NCBI GenBank assembly: GCA_020638855.1
Contig: JACKHT010000006.1
Location: forward strand, 1-64,000
Reading direction: 5' to 3'
DNA length: 64,000 bases
Source: Planctomycetota bacterium
GTDB taxonomy: Bacteria; Planctomycetota; UBA1135; GCA-002686595
This document shows positions 17,528 to 26,425 of the stretch, one piece after another. The notes under the pieces were generated by a model that was not told the DNA's origin, did not search any database, and saw only the letters and a list, made by a program, of their open reading frames with translations. Made by a program: the position numbers and the translations under genes. Positions within the stretch are counted from its first letter, which is position 1. The number at the start of each line of letters is the position of its first letter.

Positions 17528-18982
17528 ATGGACAAAGCACGCAAGAAGGCGGCCAAGGAACAAAAACGCAAACAAGCCGCCCGCAAGGCCAAGCAAACCC
17601 CGGCCAGCCTGGGGACCCCGGATGCCTACCTGCGCAAATCGCTTGAGCTGCTCAAAGCACGCCAGGACGCAAAAGCCGAGGCGGTCTTGCGCGAATGCAT
17701 GCTCCATTTCCCCAACGTGGCCGAGCCCTACGCCAACCTGATCCTGGCCCTCGAACGCCAGGGCAAGCACCGCGAGGCGCTTGCCATAGGCGCGAAATGC
17801 GCGGCCGAGCACCCCCAGAGCGCCGATGCACTCAACAACTATGGGGCCCTCCTGAAGTTCGATGGTCAGCTGGACTTGGCACGCCAGCAATTCGAGCAGG
17901 CGGTGCACGCGGCACCCGCCCTAGGGGAAGCTTGGCGCAACCTGACCTCGGTCAAGACCTACTCCGATCCGAACGACCCCGACCTTCCGGTGTTGGCGAG
18001 CCAAGCCCAAGCCTCGCACAACCTGACCCAGAACGACCCTTCGATGCAGTTCGCCCTGGCCAAGGCGCTCGAAGACCTGGGCCAGTACGACGAGTCTTTT
18101 CGCTGGTATGCACGGGGCAACCGTCGCATGCGCGGTCGCGTGAAGTACGAACGCCGCCAATTCGAAGACTTGGTTCAAAGCCTGATCGAGCTGCAGGGCG
18201 ACGCCTACTTTGCCGGGCCCGGCCCCAAGAATCCGTCGCAAGCCCAGCCGATTTTGATCGTGGGCATGCCCCGCTCGGGTTCGAGTTTGATCGAGCAGAT
18301 CTTGGCCAGTCACCCCGAGGTCGTGGGCACAGGCGAGCTACCCGAACTCGGCCATACGTTGGGAGCCCTTGCCCCCAACACCCCGGGCCGCATCCGTGCC
18401 GTCGCGACTTCGTCTCCTGAAGAACTGGCACGCCTAGGGCGCGTCTACTGGGACCGCCTGCAAAAGCAGGCGCCTGGGGCCACCCGCATTGCGGACAAGT
18501 TCCTGATGAACTTCCTCCACTTGGGGTTCCTGGCCAAGGCCTTGCCGGGCGCACGCGTCATCCATTCGCGACGCGAAGCCATGGACAACTGCCTGGCCTG
18601 CTACAAGGTGCTGTTCACCTCGAACATCCCGTTCACCTACGACTTCGAGGACTTGGCCCATTTCCACGTGCACTTGCAGCGCCTGATGGCACATTGGGCC
18701 AAGCATCTGCCCAATCGCTTGCTCGAAGTGGACTATGAGGAAGTGGTGCGTGACCTAGAAGGCCAAACCCGCCGAATCTTGGACTTCGCCGGGTTGCCCT
18801 GGCACGACGACTGCCTGCGCTTCTTCGAGACCAAGCGTCGGGTGCTTTCGGCCAGTTCCGCCCAGGTTCGCAAGCCGCTGTACTCCGATTCGGTAGCCAA
18901 ATGGAAGCGCTTCGAAAGCCACTTGGCGCCGCTCGAAGCCGCCTTGGAAAAGTACCGTCGGGAAGCCGAGGCGCGCGCCTAG
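17528..18982 (+). CDS. TPR-containing sulfotransferase
   Basis: This 484-residue protein has a lysine-rich N terminus (MDKARKKAAKEQKRKQAARK), TPR-like repeats from about 30 to 160 (for example AEPYANLILALERQGKHREA and ADALNNYGALLKFDGQLDLA) and a C-terminal sulfotransferase domain. The PAPS-binding loop is IVGMPRSGSSLIEQ (about residue 246) and GTGELPEL follows. The family transfers sulfate from PAPS to a carbohydrate, protein or small molecule; TPR-sulfotransferase fusions are common in Planctomycetota and Proteobacteria. No signal peptide is seen. Acceptor is unknown. Confidence 0.88.
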   Translation: MDKARKKAAKEQKRKQAARKAKQTPASLGTPDAYLRKSLELLKARQDAKAEAVLRECMLHFPNVAEPYANLILALERQGKHREALAIGAKCAAEHPQSADALNNYGALLKFDGQLDLARQQFEQAVHAAPALGEAWRNLTSVKTYSDPNDPDLPVLASQAQASHNLTQNDPSMQFALAKALEDLGQYDESFRWYARGNRRMRGRVKYERRQFEDLVQSLIELQGDAYFAGPGPKNPSQAQPILIVGMPRSGSSLIEQILASHPEVVGTGELPELGHTLGALAPNTPGRIRAVATSSPEELARLGRVYWDRLQKQAPGATRIADKFLMNFLHLGFLAKALPGARVIHSRREAMDNCLACYKVLFTSNIPFTYDFEDLAHFHVHLQRLMAHWAKHLPNRLLEVDYEEVVRDLEGQTRRILDFAGLPWHDDCLRFFETKRRVLSASSAQVRKPLYSDSVAKWKRFESHLAPLEAALEKYRREAEARA

Positions 18983-19006
18983 CCGGCCCGCCACGCAAGT
19001 CTTCCA

Positions 19007-20215
19007 TCAGCGCCAGCCGTACATCCAAGCAAACGACGGGGCAATCCGGTCGTTTTCCGGGGCCAGGACCAGCACCACCCCCATCGGAGCGGGACCCGGA
19101 TCGTCGGACCGGCCGTTGAATTGGGTCGCGCCCTGGCGCGTCCCTACCCAGGCCAATTGGAACTCGGTCCAGCGGCCGCCTTCCCAAACCGCGCGGCCCC
19201 CGAGGGTGCCTTCAAACGAACGCGTGTGCTCGGCGGGGCCATCGCGGCGGTCGTCGATCGACCAAACACCCGACTGGGCGACCGCGCCTTCGCCGCTCAG
19301 CTCGACCACCACGCGCGTTTCGCTGGCTTCGAGCACTCGGCTGCGCACTTCGGCCTTGACCACTTGCTTGGCCTCATAGGCGGGCGATTGACCGCGCACG
19401 TTGTCGCGCCCGTGGATCTGCACCAAGCGCTTGGCGGCTGCAGGCGGCAATCCCTTGCCTTCGCGCAACCCATCGAGCTCTTCCTTGCGCAACCAAAAGC
19501 GGTCCTGGTTCCAAGCATGGCGCCGCCACTCGCCGCGCATCGCTTCAGGCAAGTCCTCACGCGGCATGTCGCGGGTATAAACCACCAGAGCCAGGCCATC
19601 TTGGGGATACGCATCGCTCGGGCGGGCTTCGCGGGGCAGCGGGTGCTCGGGCATGCGCTGCTCGGGTTCCATCGCTCGCCAGCGCTCCAAGGCTAGGTCG
19701 AGTTGCTCGAGCACCTTGGGAATCGAACGCGTGTTCCAGGATGCCAGGAGCTTGCCCGAAGGCGTCACGGCATAGATGCCTTGCCGGGTGGCGTCGGCGG
19801 GGCGGGCGCCGTAGTGACCCAGGCTGCTGAACCGTCGAAAGAGTTGGGCTTCCTCGGTCTTGGCATGTTGCAGACCCCAGACCTCGTCGGCGGCCAGGGT
19901 GAAGTGTTGCAGCCGCTCGCGAACCTCGGAGTTGGACCAGACAAACTGTCGGTCGATGACACCGTTGTTTCAGGTCGAAGCGAGCGGATGGCCGTTCATG
20001 GCCCACAGCAGCACGGGGCGATCCTGGGCTTGACCCAGCTCGAGCCCCTCGCGCAGGCTCGCCTGCCAGGGCAGTTGCTGCCAAGCGAGTTCCTCGGCCG
20101 TGGGCACCACGTACTCCACCGCCGCCTGCCAATCGAGCGGCGTCTCCTCGACGCGGCCCATCGAGCCCATCCAAGCGCCCACAACCCATACCGCCATCCA
20201 AAAGGGGATTCCCAT
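19007..20215 (-). CDS. Probable selenoprotein: thioredoxin-like protein with in-frame UGA (Sec82)
   Basis: Read through one TGA (19970-19972), the frame gives 402 residues: N-terminal hydrophobic segment MGIPFWMAVWVVGAW, then a thioredoxin-like segment RPVLLWAMNGHPLAST-U-NNGVIDRQFVWSN, then a long soluble C-terminal region (about 150-402) that I do not recognise. Frame, amino-acid style and codon use continue smoothly on both sides of the TGA, with no other stop. Sec82 sits just after the first strand, where thioredoxins carry their active cysteine. The translated protein has no cysteine at all, so the selenol would be its only redox residue. A 7-base-pair SECIS-like hairpin follows the TGA and a TAGGAT element precedes the ATG. 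Conventional calling would yield an 81-residue and a separate 3-prime fragment. A nonsense mutation is the alternative. Confidence 0.72.
19935..19954 (-). promoter_or_regulatory. SECIS-like hairpin downstream of UGA82
   Basis: On the minus strand, 15 bases after the TGA, GACCGAC (19954-19948) pairs with GUC and GGUC (19942-19940 and 19938-19935), leaving one bulged U at 19939 and the loop AGUUU. The loop begins 22 bases after the UGA. Bacterial SECIS elements have a short upper stem, often with a bulged U, and a G early in the apical loop about 16-37 bases from the UGA; all of that fits. It lies inside the coding region, as expected for bacteria. Confidence 0.65.
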
Positions 20216-20222
20216 GCCCCCT

Positions 20223-20228
20223 ATCCTA
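20223..20228 (-). promoter_or_regulatory. Predicted -10 element (TAGGAT) of the selenoprotein gene
   Basis: TAGGAT on the minus strand ends 7 bases before the ATG at 20215, the recurring leaderless arrangement. It supports both the chosen start and the idea that the UGA-containing gene is still expressed. Confidence 0.45.
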
Positions 20229-20337
20229 GCCTGGAAGGAATTTCCGGTCGCAGCTTGGGGCGCGCCACTTTGAGCCCCCAGGACAGGAATCCCGTTTTCG
20301 CTGGAGTCCCTACAAAGTCGCATCCGAAAACCAGGGA

Positions 20338-20350
20338 CACCCATTGGGTG
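20338..20350. repeat. 13-base palindrome upstream of prepilin operon
   Basis: CACCCATTGGGTG is a perfect palindrome around a central T, 31 bases before the first prepilin start and between it and the divergent selenoprotein gene. A regulator site is possible. Confidence 0.35.
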
Positions 20351-20380
20351 CCACGTCCCGCACCCCGGGACCCTTCGATC

Positions 20381-20782
20381 ATGAACATTCGGCTTCGCAA
20401 TCCCCACCGCCACGGATCCCAGACAGGCCTCAGCCTGGTGGAGATCATGATTGCCGTAGGCATTTCTACGGTACTCCTGATGGCGACCGCGGCCACCTTC
20501 TTTGGAAACATGAAGGCGGTCAACCAGGCCCGTTCGCTGACCAGCGCCACCATCTTTCTCGAAACGATTCGCGAAGACCTCTTGGCGCAACCCTACGCGA
20601 ACCTGTTGGCACTCAACGGCAACTCCTTCTTCGATGGAGACACCCAGGGCCAGAGCCACTATCGGGCGGACTTGACGGTGTTCCAAGCGCAAGTCGGCTT
20701 GCTGCAGTTGCGCATTTCCCTGGTGGACATGAATACGAACGCCGAGCTCGGTCGCCTGGTGACGGTGAGGAGTCAGTCTTGA
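20381..20782 (+). CDS. Type IV/II prepilin-like protein (PilV/GspI-like)
   Basis: This 133-residue protein has a class III signal: a basic leader ending in QTG, cleavage expected at Gly16-Leu17, then LSLVEIMIAVGISTVLLMA with the conserved Glu at mature position 5. The rest is a short globular domain. Prepilin peptidase and the assembly ATPase are not in the window. It is the first gene of a four-gene operon of pseudopilin-like proteins (20381-23808). The frame is open far upstream, but only the ATG at 20381 places the leader correctly. Confidence 0.85.
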   Translation: MNIRLRNPHRHGSQTGLSLVEIMIAVGISTVLLMATAATFFGNMKAVNQARSLTSATIFLETIREDLLAQPYANLLALNGNSFFDGDTQGQSHYRADLTVFQAQVGLLQLRISLVDMNTNAELGRLVTVRSQS

Positions 20783-21387
20783 AGCTTTCCCATCGCTCCC
20801 CCACCGGCGCGCGCAGTCGCGGAGGCTTCACCCTGATCGAGGTCATCATCGCGGCCGTGATCATGAGCTTGATTGGCATTGGTTTGACCCAGGGTCTGCA
20901 CTTGGCCAACCAGACCCACGAGTCGGTGACCCAGCACAGCCACTTGAATCGCGATGTGCGCAAGGCGGTCAGCAAGCTGCGCAACGAATTCCAGTCGACT
21001 TCGGAAAGCCGCCTGACCCTAGCCTTGGATGGCGAAGGCAATCAAGTGCTGACCCTGCAAGTTCCGGTCGATACGGGCTTTGGTGTCTACGATCGCGCCC
21101 TGGGCAGCACACCCGCCGAATGGAACCGCGATGGCTGGAGCCTGCGCTATTTGGTGCAAATGAACGCTGTCGGTGAGCGGGAACTGGTACGCCAGATCCT
21201 GGATGCCGGCGGAACGGTCCAACGCCAATCGGCGCTGGCCTCACGATTACTAACGAACGACGACCTCGAAGGCCCGGGATTCTCCGTGGCCCAGACCGGG
21301 GACGTTTGGGAAATTCGTCTTGCGACGAGGATGGAGGAATCCAATGGTGTATATACGGAAACGTTCCACGTTCGGCTGCGCAATTAG
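20779..21387 (+). CDS. Type IV/II prepilin-like protein (PilW/GspJ-like)
   Basis: This 202-residue protein has the prepilin motif RGGFTLIEVIIAAV (cleavage Gly16-Phe17, Glu at mature +5). No ATG precedes the motif within the intergenic space; a TTG at 20779 overlaps the preceding TGA as TTGA and gives a 16-residue leader of normal length, so TTG is taken as the start. The C-terminal domain mentions no recognisable minor-pilin subtype, but gene order and size fit PilW/GspJ. Confidence 0.82.
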   Translation: MKLSHRSPTGARSRGGFTLIEVIIAAVIMSLIGIGLTQGLHLANQTHESVTQHSHLNRDVRKAVSKLRNEFQSTSESRLTLALDGEGNQVLTLQVPVDTGFGVYDRALGSTPAEWNRDGWSLRYLVQMNAVGERELVRQILDAGGTVQRQSALASRLLTNDDLEGPGFSVAQTGDVWEIRLATRMEESNGVYTETFHVRLRN

Positions 21388-23302
21388 CGCAAGCCAGCGG
21401 GGTGGTCCCGCGGGTTCCGGCGCGCGCCAGGGCAGTGCCTTGGTTTCGACGCTTGTGGTCTTTGCTGCGGTCTCGGGCTTGCTTGTGGCTTCCAGCGCGT
21501 TGTCGACGGTGGAAGTCAAGCAGTCCCAACACAGCCTGCAGGATCTGCAAGCATCGAGCATCGCCGAGGCGGGCATCGAAATGGGCAAGCTGACCTTCGA
21601 TCAGGCCGCCAAACGCGGCACGTTCAACCCGATTGATGGGATCGCGGCCATGTTCGGTACGGGCAACGAGTTGGAGCTGTACCAAGGCGCCCAATTGACC
21701 GACGACGGTGGTCGAGTCGGAGCCTATTCGGCACGGGCTACGGTGATCAATCGGACGCCCACCAGCATCGAGCTTCGTATCGATTCCACGGGTTATTGGC
21801 CCGATGCTCCGGCCAACCTGCCCGAAGGGCGCAACCCGCAAGCATGGAATTCGCAATCGGTGACGCTGCGCTATGCGTTGGAGTCCAGCCAGGTCTTCAA
21901 CTACGGCTACTTCATCAACAACTGGGGTTGGCTGTACGGCAACACCATCACGATGAACGGCAACGCCCGCAGCAACGGCCAATTCGATGCCGGTGGTTAC
22001 AAGCCGACCATCAACGGCTCGGCCAACTACGATGAAATCTCCTGGAACGGAGCAGCGGCCACTTTGTCGGGATACCAAGACGACAACGGGGATGGCCTGG
22101 AAGACGGACAAGATGGCGGTGTCTTTTCGGGTTGGGACATCGTGGGTGCTGACCACGTGCGCGGTTCGGGTGGCAACACTCAGAACCAGCACGACTTCGA
22201 GGACCAGGTACCGATGCCCAACCTCTCCGATCTCTCGATGTACGAGGATGTCGCGACGGACCAAGGCGGTACGATCTCGATCGGTAGCTCGGTGGTGGTC
22301 AACGGCGTGCTGGGCGACGATTCCGGCGAAATGCAACACCTGTACTTGGAAGGCACTTTGGCCAACCCCATCGTGCTGAACGGTCCAGTCGTGGTGCGCG
22401 GAGACGTGATCATCAAGGGTTACGTCACTGGCAAAGGAGTCATCTACTCGGGCGGCAACACCTACGTCCCGGACTCGATCCACTACGTCAACGGCCCCAC
22501 CAGCCTGCGTCCCACGAGCAACAGCCAAGCGGCTACGGAAGCCTGGCTCACCGACAACTGGGACAAGGATTTCCTGGGTCTGTTCTCGGCGGAAAACGTG
22601 GTGGTAGGTGACTTCACCAGCAGCACTTGGCGGTCTTATGTGAGTTCTTGGATGAGCTCCTCGATGAACCGCTCGGCCGAGGACGCCGGGGAGGATGGCA
22701 TCCCGAACACCTACGCGGGTCGCGACGGCATCGTCGGAACCTCGGACGACGACGTGCTCGAGGGCGATGGCCAGTTCACGGTCGAGTACTACTCCGCAGC
22801 GGATCTGGCGCTTGGCGTCATCCCTCCCGGTTTCTCGGTGGGCGACGTCATCCCGGGTTCCGGTGAAGACATCGACGGGGACGGTCAGTACGACGGCACG
22901 ACGACGTTGGCGGACCTGGACTTCCAGGATGAGCTGAAGCCCACCAAGTTTGCGGGCAACATGCCGGCGGCCGGTATCTCCAACTACAAGGACATCGCGA
23001 GCATGTACGCCAACAACTTGGACGCCACGCTCTACACCAACCACAGCTTCTGCTTCGTGGTACTGGGCAGCCAGCCGGCGCGCATCAACGGCGCCATGGT
23101 GGCACGCAACGAAAACATCATCTACGGCACGCCGACGTTTGAAACCAACTACGATGCTCGCCTACTGGGCGGCGGGGCTGGCCAACTCGGCTTGATGCTG
23201 CCGCGTACCCTGGCTCCGGTGGAGGTTCTGCAGTGGCGTCACCTGGATGAAGACCCGCTCCGCAACATGGTGGGTGGCGATTCTGGGGAGGTGACTCCGT
23301 GA
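21344..23302 (+). CDS. Large PilX-like pseudopilin/surface protein
   Basis: This 652-residue protein has a basic N terminus, then a hydrophobic helix SALVSTLVVFAAVSGLLVASS resembling PilX N-terminal domains, followed by a helical stalk. The large remainder (about 100-640) is Asn/Gly/Asp rich, with segments such as NGNARSNGQFDAGG, DDNGDGLEDGQDGG and EDIDGDGQYDG resembling calcium-binding Asp loops. Start ATG 21344 is preceded by GGAGG 7-9 bases upstream and overlaps the previous gene by 44 bases. It may be the tip or major outward component of a pilus-like fibre. Confidence 0.78.
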   Translation: MVYIRKRSTFGCAISASQRGGPAGSGARQGSALVSTLVVFAAVSGLLVASSALSTVEVKQSQHSLQDLQASSIAEAGIEMGKLTFDQAAKRGTFNPIDGIAAMFGTGNELELYQGAQLTDDGGRVGAYSARATVINRTPTSIELRIDSTGYWPDAPANLPEGRNPQAWNSQSVTLRYALESSQVFNYGYFINNWGWLYGNTITMNGNARSNGQFDAGGYKPTINGSANYDEISWNGAAATLSGYQDDNGDGLEDGQDGGVFSGWDIVGADHVRGSGGNTQNQHDFEDQVPMPNLSDLSMYEDVATDQGGTISIGSSVVVNGVLGDDSGEMQHLYLEGTLANPIVLNGPVVVRGDVIIKGYVTGKGVIYSGGNTYVPDSIHYVNGPTSLRPTSNSQAATEAWLTDNWDKDFLGLFSAENVVVGDFTSSTWRSYVSSWMSSSMNRSAEDAGEDGIPNTYAGRDGIVGTSDDDVLEGDGQFTVEYYSAADLALGVIPPGFSVGDVIPGSGEDIDGDGQYDGTTTLADLDFQDELKPTKFAGNMPAAGISNYKDIASMYANNLDATLYTNHSFCFVVLGSQPARINGAMVARNENIIYGTPTFETNYDARLLGGGAGQLGLMLPRTLAPVEVLQWRHLDEDPLRNMVGGDSGEVTP

Positions 23303-23808
23303 GCCAGCGTTCGACCTGGAAGCTCGTCTTGGGTGCTTGCCTGTTGACCGGCAGCGCATGGGCCCAGGACTCGATTCCTGCCGATCAACTGCAAGGGCTG
23401 GCCGGCAGCGACCGCGAGCTGATGCACCCGGGCAATCCACTCTTGGTGGTCGGCCTGGATCAAGCGGACAACCAATTCCGCGCTTCGACTCCGGCCCTGA
23501 CCAAAGCCGAGGTGGCCGCCACCCAGGTGGACCCGGCCGAACTGCGCGCCCGACGGCTCGCCATGTACCAAGAGGGCTCCCGCTTTGATCGTCCGCTGGT
23601 CGCGAGCAGTCGCCTGACCACGACCGATCCGCTGCGGGAACTGCCCGAGTTTGCGGCCGATCGCAAACGGGTCGAGACGCCGGCTGAGGCACCCAAGGCC
23701 CCGAGCTGGAACCCGGCTTTCCTGGTGGTGGGTCTGATCGTGGGCGGCTACTTCTTGATGGCGCGCCGCAGACTGAAGAACGAAATGATCGTGTCGCGCG
23801 GACGCTAG
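23299..23808 (+). CDS. Exported hypothetical protein with C-terminal membrane anchor
   Basis: This 169-residue protein starts at a GTG overlapping the preceding TGA. Signal peptide WKLVLGACLLTGSAWAQ is followed by a polar Ala/Pro-rich region and a C-terminal transmembrane helix (PAFLVVGLIVGGYFLMA) with a basic tail RRRLKNEMIVSRGR, the layout of an inner-membrane-anchored periplasmic protein. No family is recognised. Its place as last gene of the prepilin operon suggests a role in assembling or anchoring that fibre. Confidence 0.72.
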   Translation: MSQRSTWKLVLGACLLTGSAWAQDSIPADQLQGLAGSDRELMHPGNPLLVVGLDQADNQFRASTPALTKAEVAATQVDPAELRARRLAMYQEGSRFDRPLVASSRLTTTDPLRELPEFAADRKRVETPAEAPKAPSWNPAFLVVGLIVGGYFLMARRRLKNEMIVSRGR

Positions 23809-23844
23809 CGCGCATGCATCGGGCGACCAAGCGGTTGCCGGAAC

Positions 23845-23880
23845 CCAAGCCCCAGTTGGCCAACGCCAGCTGGGGCTTGG
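23845..23880 (+). terminator. Strong stem-loop terminator of prepilin operon
   Basis: CCAAGCCCCAGTTGGC (23845-23860) pairs with GCCAGCTGGGGCTTGG (23865-23880) over 16 positions with one G-T wobble and a 4-base loop. Only a short CTTTG follows, so termination may depend mainly on the stem. Confidence 0.7.
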
Positions 23881-23985
23881 CGCTTTGCTAGCCCAAGCGT
23901 CGGGAGCCGCGACGGCCACCACGGGATCGAACGAGCCGCCCACCAGCCGACTCGCAGCCTCGGCCTGAGATCTTGATCGTGAGGC

Positions 23986-25650
23986 GTGCCCAACCCACCA
24001 CACGGCCGTACCCTAGACAAGCACGCCTCGGCACCCCCCAACGGACGAATTCCCTTGCTCAGGACCCTCCATCGATCCACCCCCGAGCGCGCCTGGGTCA
24101 AAGTCCTCGTGCCAGCGCTGCTGGCGATGGGTTTGGCCGCGATCCCAACGCTGATCGCTGGCGCGCCAGCACCGGTGATCGAAGATGAATGGGGCTACCT
24201 GCTCACCGCAGATACCTTTGCGCACGGGCGGCTGACCAATCCAACGCACCCCTTTTGGCCGCTATTCGAAGCGGTGCATCAGATCCAAATCCCGAGCTAC
24301 CAGTCCAAGTACCCCCCTGGGCAAGGGCTGTTGCTCGCGCTGGGTCAATGGATGTGGCACCCGATTCTGGGAGTCTGGTTGGGGGTGGGCCTGATGGTGG
24401 GAGCCATCGTCTGGATGCTGCAAGCGGTCATGCCCAGCCGTTGGGCTTGGCTGGGTGGTTTCTTGGTGGCGGCCCAGTACGTGGTGCTCGGCCAACCCTT
24501 CCTGACCGGGACGTTTGGGTATTGGAGCCAGTCCTATTGGGGCGGCGCGTTGACCGCGGCGGGAGGCGCGTTGGTGTATGGAGCCCTGCCCAGACTGTTG
24601 CGCAAGGCACGCGTCGGACCTGCCGTTGCGATGGGCATGGGCTTGGTGATCTTGATGGCGACCCGGCCCTTCGAAGGCTTGATCGCGGTCTTGCCGGCGG
24701 CCTACCTGATGGCCCGCTGGTTGTGGAAGCGACGCTTCGCTCGTCGGGCCCTGTTACGCGGCGTCTTGCCGATCGCGCTGGTGCTGAGCCTCGGGGTGGC
24801 GGCCATGGGCACCTACAACAAGGCAGTCACCGGCAAGGCCACCGAAATGCCCTGGGCCACGCACTACGAACAATACTGCGTGTTTCCGGTCTTCCTTTGG
24901 CAGGACGTGCTGCCCCCCAAGCCGTGGCGACATCCGGAGCTGGCGGTCTTCTACGGGGAGGTCGAGGTGGCCATGCACGAGCGACACAGCACGCCCCTGG
25001 GACTGTTGGTGGCCACCTTGCAGAAGCTTGCGCGCTTTTGGATCTTCTACCTGGGCCCTCTCTTCACCCTGCCGCTGTTGTTTTTCTTCGTGCCCATGAT
25101 GCGCAAGAAATGGGCGCGCATGGCGGCCCTGCCGATCGTGTTGGTCGTCGGCTCCGGCCTGCTGAAGTTCGGCTCGCCCCCCCACTACTCGGCCCCCATC
25201 ACGGGATTGGTAACGGCCCTGATCGTGCAAAGCCTGCGCTACCTGCAACGCTGGACGTGGCGCGGCCAAAAAGTCGGCTTGGCCCTGGCCAGCGCGCTTT
25301 TGACCCTGGCGGTGGGAGGAATCGCGTATGGCCTGTACGAGTCCGTGGCCAACGTGCGCGTCACCCACGCCGAACAACGCATCGAGGCCGAAACCCTGCT
25401 TGAGCAGGAGCCCGGTCAACACCTGGTTTTGGTGCGCTTTGGGCCGTTGCACGGCCGGGGCGACCATTGGATCTGGAACCGCGCCGACATCGACGGTTCA
25501 CGGGTGGTTTGGGCGCGGGATCCCGGGCTGGAGCAGCTACCGGCGTTGCTGGACTACTTCCAGGGACGGCGCGTTTGGATCGCGGAGGTGGGGTTCGATC
25601 CGAAGGGGCCACTCATCCGGCCGCTCGAACGCAACGGCGATTCGTACTGA
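23986..25650 (+). CDS. Polytopic glycosyltransferase-like membrane protein (GT39/ArnT-like)
   Basis: This protein of about 554 residues has ten or more hydrophobic helices. After the first helix an external loop reads VIEDEWGYLL, the acidic motif typical of lipid-phosphate-sugar dependent GT-C glycosyltransferases, followed later by QSKYPPGQGLLL, as in PMT/ArnT-like families. The C-terminal 120 residues form a soluble domain. It probably transfers a sugar from a polyprenyl carrier to a surface molecule. The start is uncertain: GTG at 23986 is used, but a TTG near 24053 would also precede the first helix. It converges on yedK, stops 7 bases apart. Confidence 0.72.
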   Translation: MPNPPHGRTLDKHASAPPNGRIPLLRTLHRSTPERAWVKVLVPALLAMGLAAIPTLIAGAPAPVIEDEWGYLLTADTFAHGRLTNPTHPFWPLFEAVHQIQIPSYQSKYPPGQGLLLALGQWMWHPILGVWLGVGLMVGAIVWMLQAVMPSRWAWLGGFLVAAQYVVLGQPFLTGTFGYWSQSYWGGALTAAGGALVYGALPRLLRKARVGPAVAMGMGLVILMATRPFEGLIAVLPAAYLMARWLWKRRFARRALLRGVLPIALVLSLGVAAMGTYNKAVTGKATEMPWATHYEQYCVFPVFLWQDVLPPKPWRHPELAVFYGEVEVAMHERHSTPLGLLVATLQKLARFWIFYLGPLFTLPLLFFFVPMMRKKWARMAALPIVLVVGSGLLKFGSPPHYSAPITGLVTALIVQSLRYLQRWTWRGQKVGLALASALLTLAVGGIAYGLYESVANVRVTHAEQRIEAETLLEQEPGQHLVLVRFGPLHGRGDHWIWNRADIDGSRVVWARDPGLEQLPALLDYFQGRRVWIAEVGFDPKGPLIRPLERNGDSY

Positions 25651-25657
25651 AGTTGGA

Positions 25658-26353
25658 TCAAAACAGTTCGGGGTCGCCCTCTTCGAACGGCTCGATGCAG
25701 CGCGGGCCTTCATGGGTCGCGCGGTTGACCCAATTGCCAACGCGGCGGATCACGAGCGAACCATCGGGCAAGGGCTTGAGCAGGTTTTGCAGCGCCAACA
25801 GATCGACTTGTTGGAGGTCCATCCAGCGTTCCTGGCCCTCGGCATCGAGCACCACCGGCATGCGGTGGTGGAACTCGCTCATCTCGCGGTTGGCCTCGAC
25901 GGTCAAGATGGTGAAACTGAACAGCGGCTCGCTGGACCCGGGCCCCACCCAGCGCTCCCAAAGCCCGGCAAAGATCAGCGGCTTGCCGTCTTTGCGTTGG
26001 ATGTAGTAGGTGCGCTTGTCGCCCTGGGGCCCGGACCACTCGTAGAAACCGGTGGCTGGCACCAGGCAACGCCGACGCTTGAAGGCTGCGCGAAAGGCGG
26101 GTTTCTCCGCGACGGTTTCCGAGCGCGCATTGAACAGGTTTTGGCGCATGTGGGTGTCCTTGGCCCAGGAAGGCACCAAGCCCCAACGGAAGTTCTCAAC
26201 CCGCCAAGCTTCGCCCTCCTCGGAGGCCACCAGCACCGGAACCAACTGGGTGGGCGCCACGTTGTAGCGTTCCACCTGGGGCCAATCGGCGTCCTCAAGC
26301 GGGTGGGCAACCAAGTGCGCTAGGTTTTCGTTGAGCACGTATCGACCGCACAT
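25658..26353 (-). CDS. yedK: SOS response-associated peptidase YedK/HMCES
   Basis: This 231-residue SRAP-domain protein starts MCGRYVLNE, with catalytic Cys2 exposed after Met removal. Other family marks are RYNVAPTQ, FNARSETV, RRCLVPATGFYEW and EFHHRMPVVL, the last with the active-site histidine. The family forms a stable thiazolidine crosslink with abasic sites in single-stranded DNA, protecting them during replication. Length is normal. It is transcribed divergently from the DUF1080-M28 gene, each with a -10 element tight against its ATG. Confidence 0.95.
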   Translation of the reverse strand: MCGRYVLNENLAHLVAHPLEDADWPQVERYNVAPTQLVPVLVASEEGEAWRVENFRWGLVPSWAKDTHMRQNLFNARSETVAEKPAFRAAFKRRRCLVPATGFYEWSGPQGDKRTYYIQRKDGKPLIFAGLWERWVGPGSSEPLFSFTILTVEANREMSEFHHRMPVVLDAEGQERWMDLQQVDLLALQNLLKPLPDGSLVIRRVGNWVNRATHEGPRCIEPFEEGDPELF

Positions 26354-26359
26354 GCCCCC

Positions 26360-26365
26360 ATTGTA
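26360..26365 (-). promoter_or_regulatory. Predicted -10 element (TACAAT), leaderless yedK
   Basis: TACAAT on the minus strand ends 6 bases before the yedK ATG at 26353. Confidence 0.5.
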
Positions 26366-26412
26366 GGGTCCTCTGGCCGCAGGCAGGACTCCCCGTTTTG
26401 CGGCTTGGAGCG

Positions 26413-26418
26413 TATCCT
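26413..26418 (+). promoter_or_regulatory. Predicted -10 element (TATCCT), leaderless start
   Basis: TATCCT ends 7 bases before the ATG at 26426. With the yedK element it fills both ends of a 72-base divergent intergenic region. Confidence 0.5.
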
Positions 26419-26425
26419 AGGCCCC

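Noticed and set aside
19970..20692. Reading the 5-prime half of the UGA gene from an upstream ATG at 20692
   Set aside because: The added 159 residues are antisense to the prepilin gene; the ATG at 20215 has a -10 element and a membrane segment directly after it.
20969..23044. 691-codon open frame antisense to the PilX-like gene
   Set aside because: No family motif, low-complexity Val/Arg/His composition; the opposite strand has prepilin motifs and overlapping starts.
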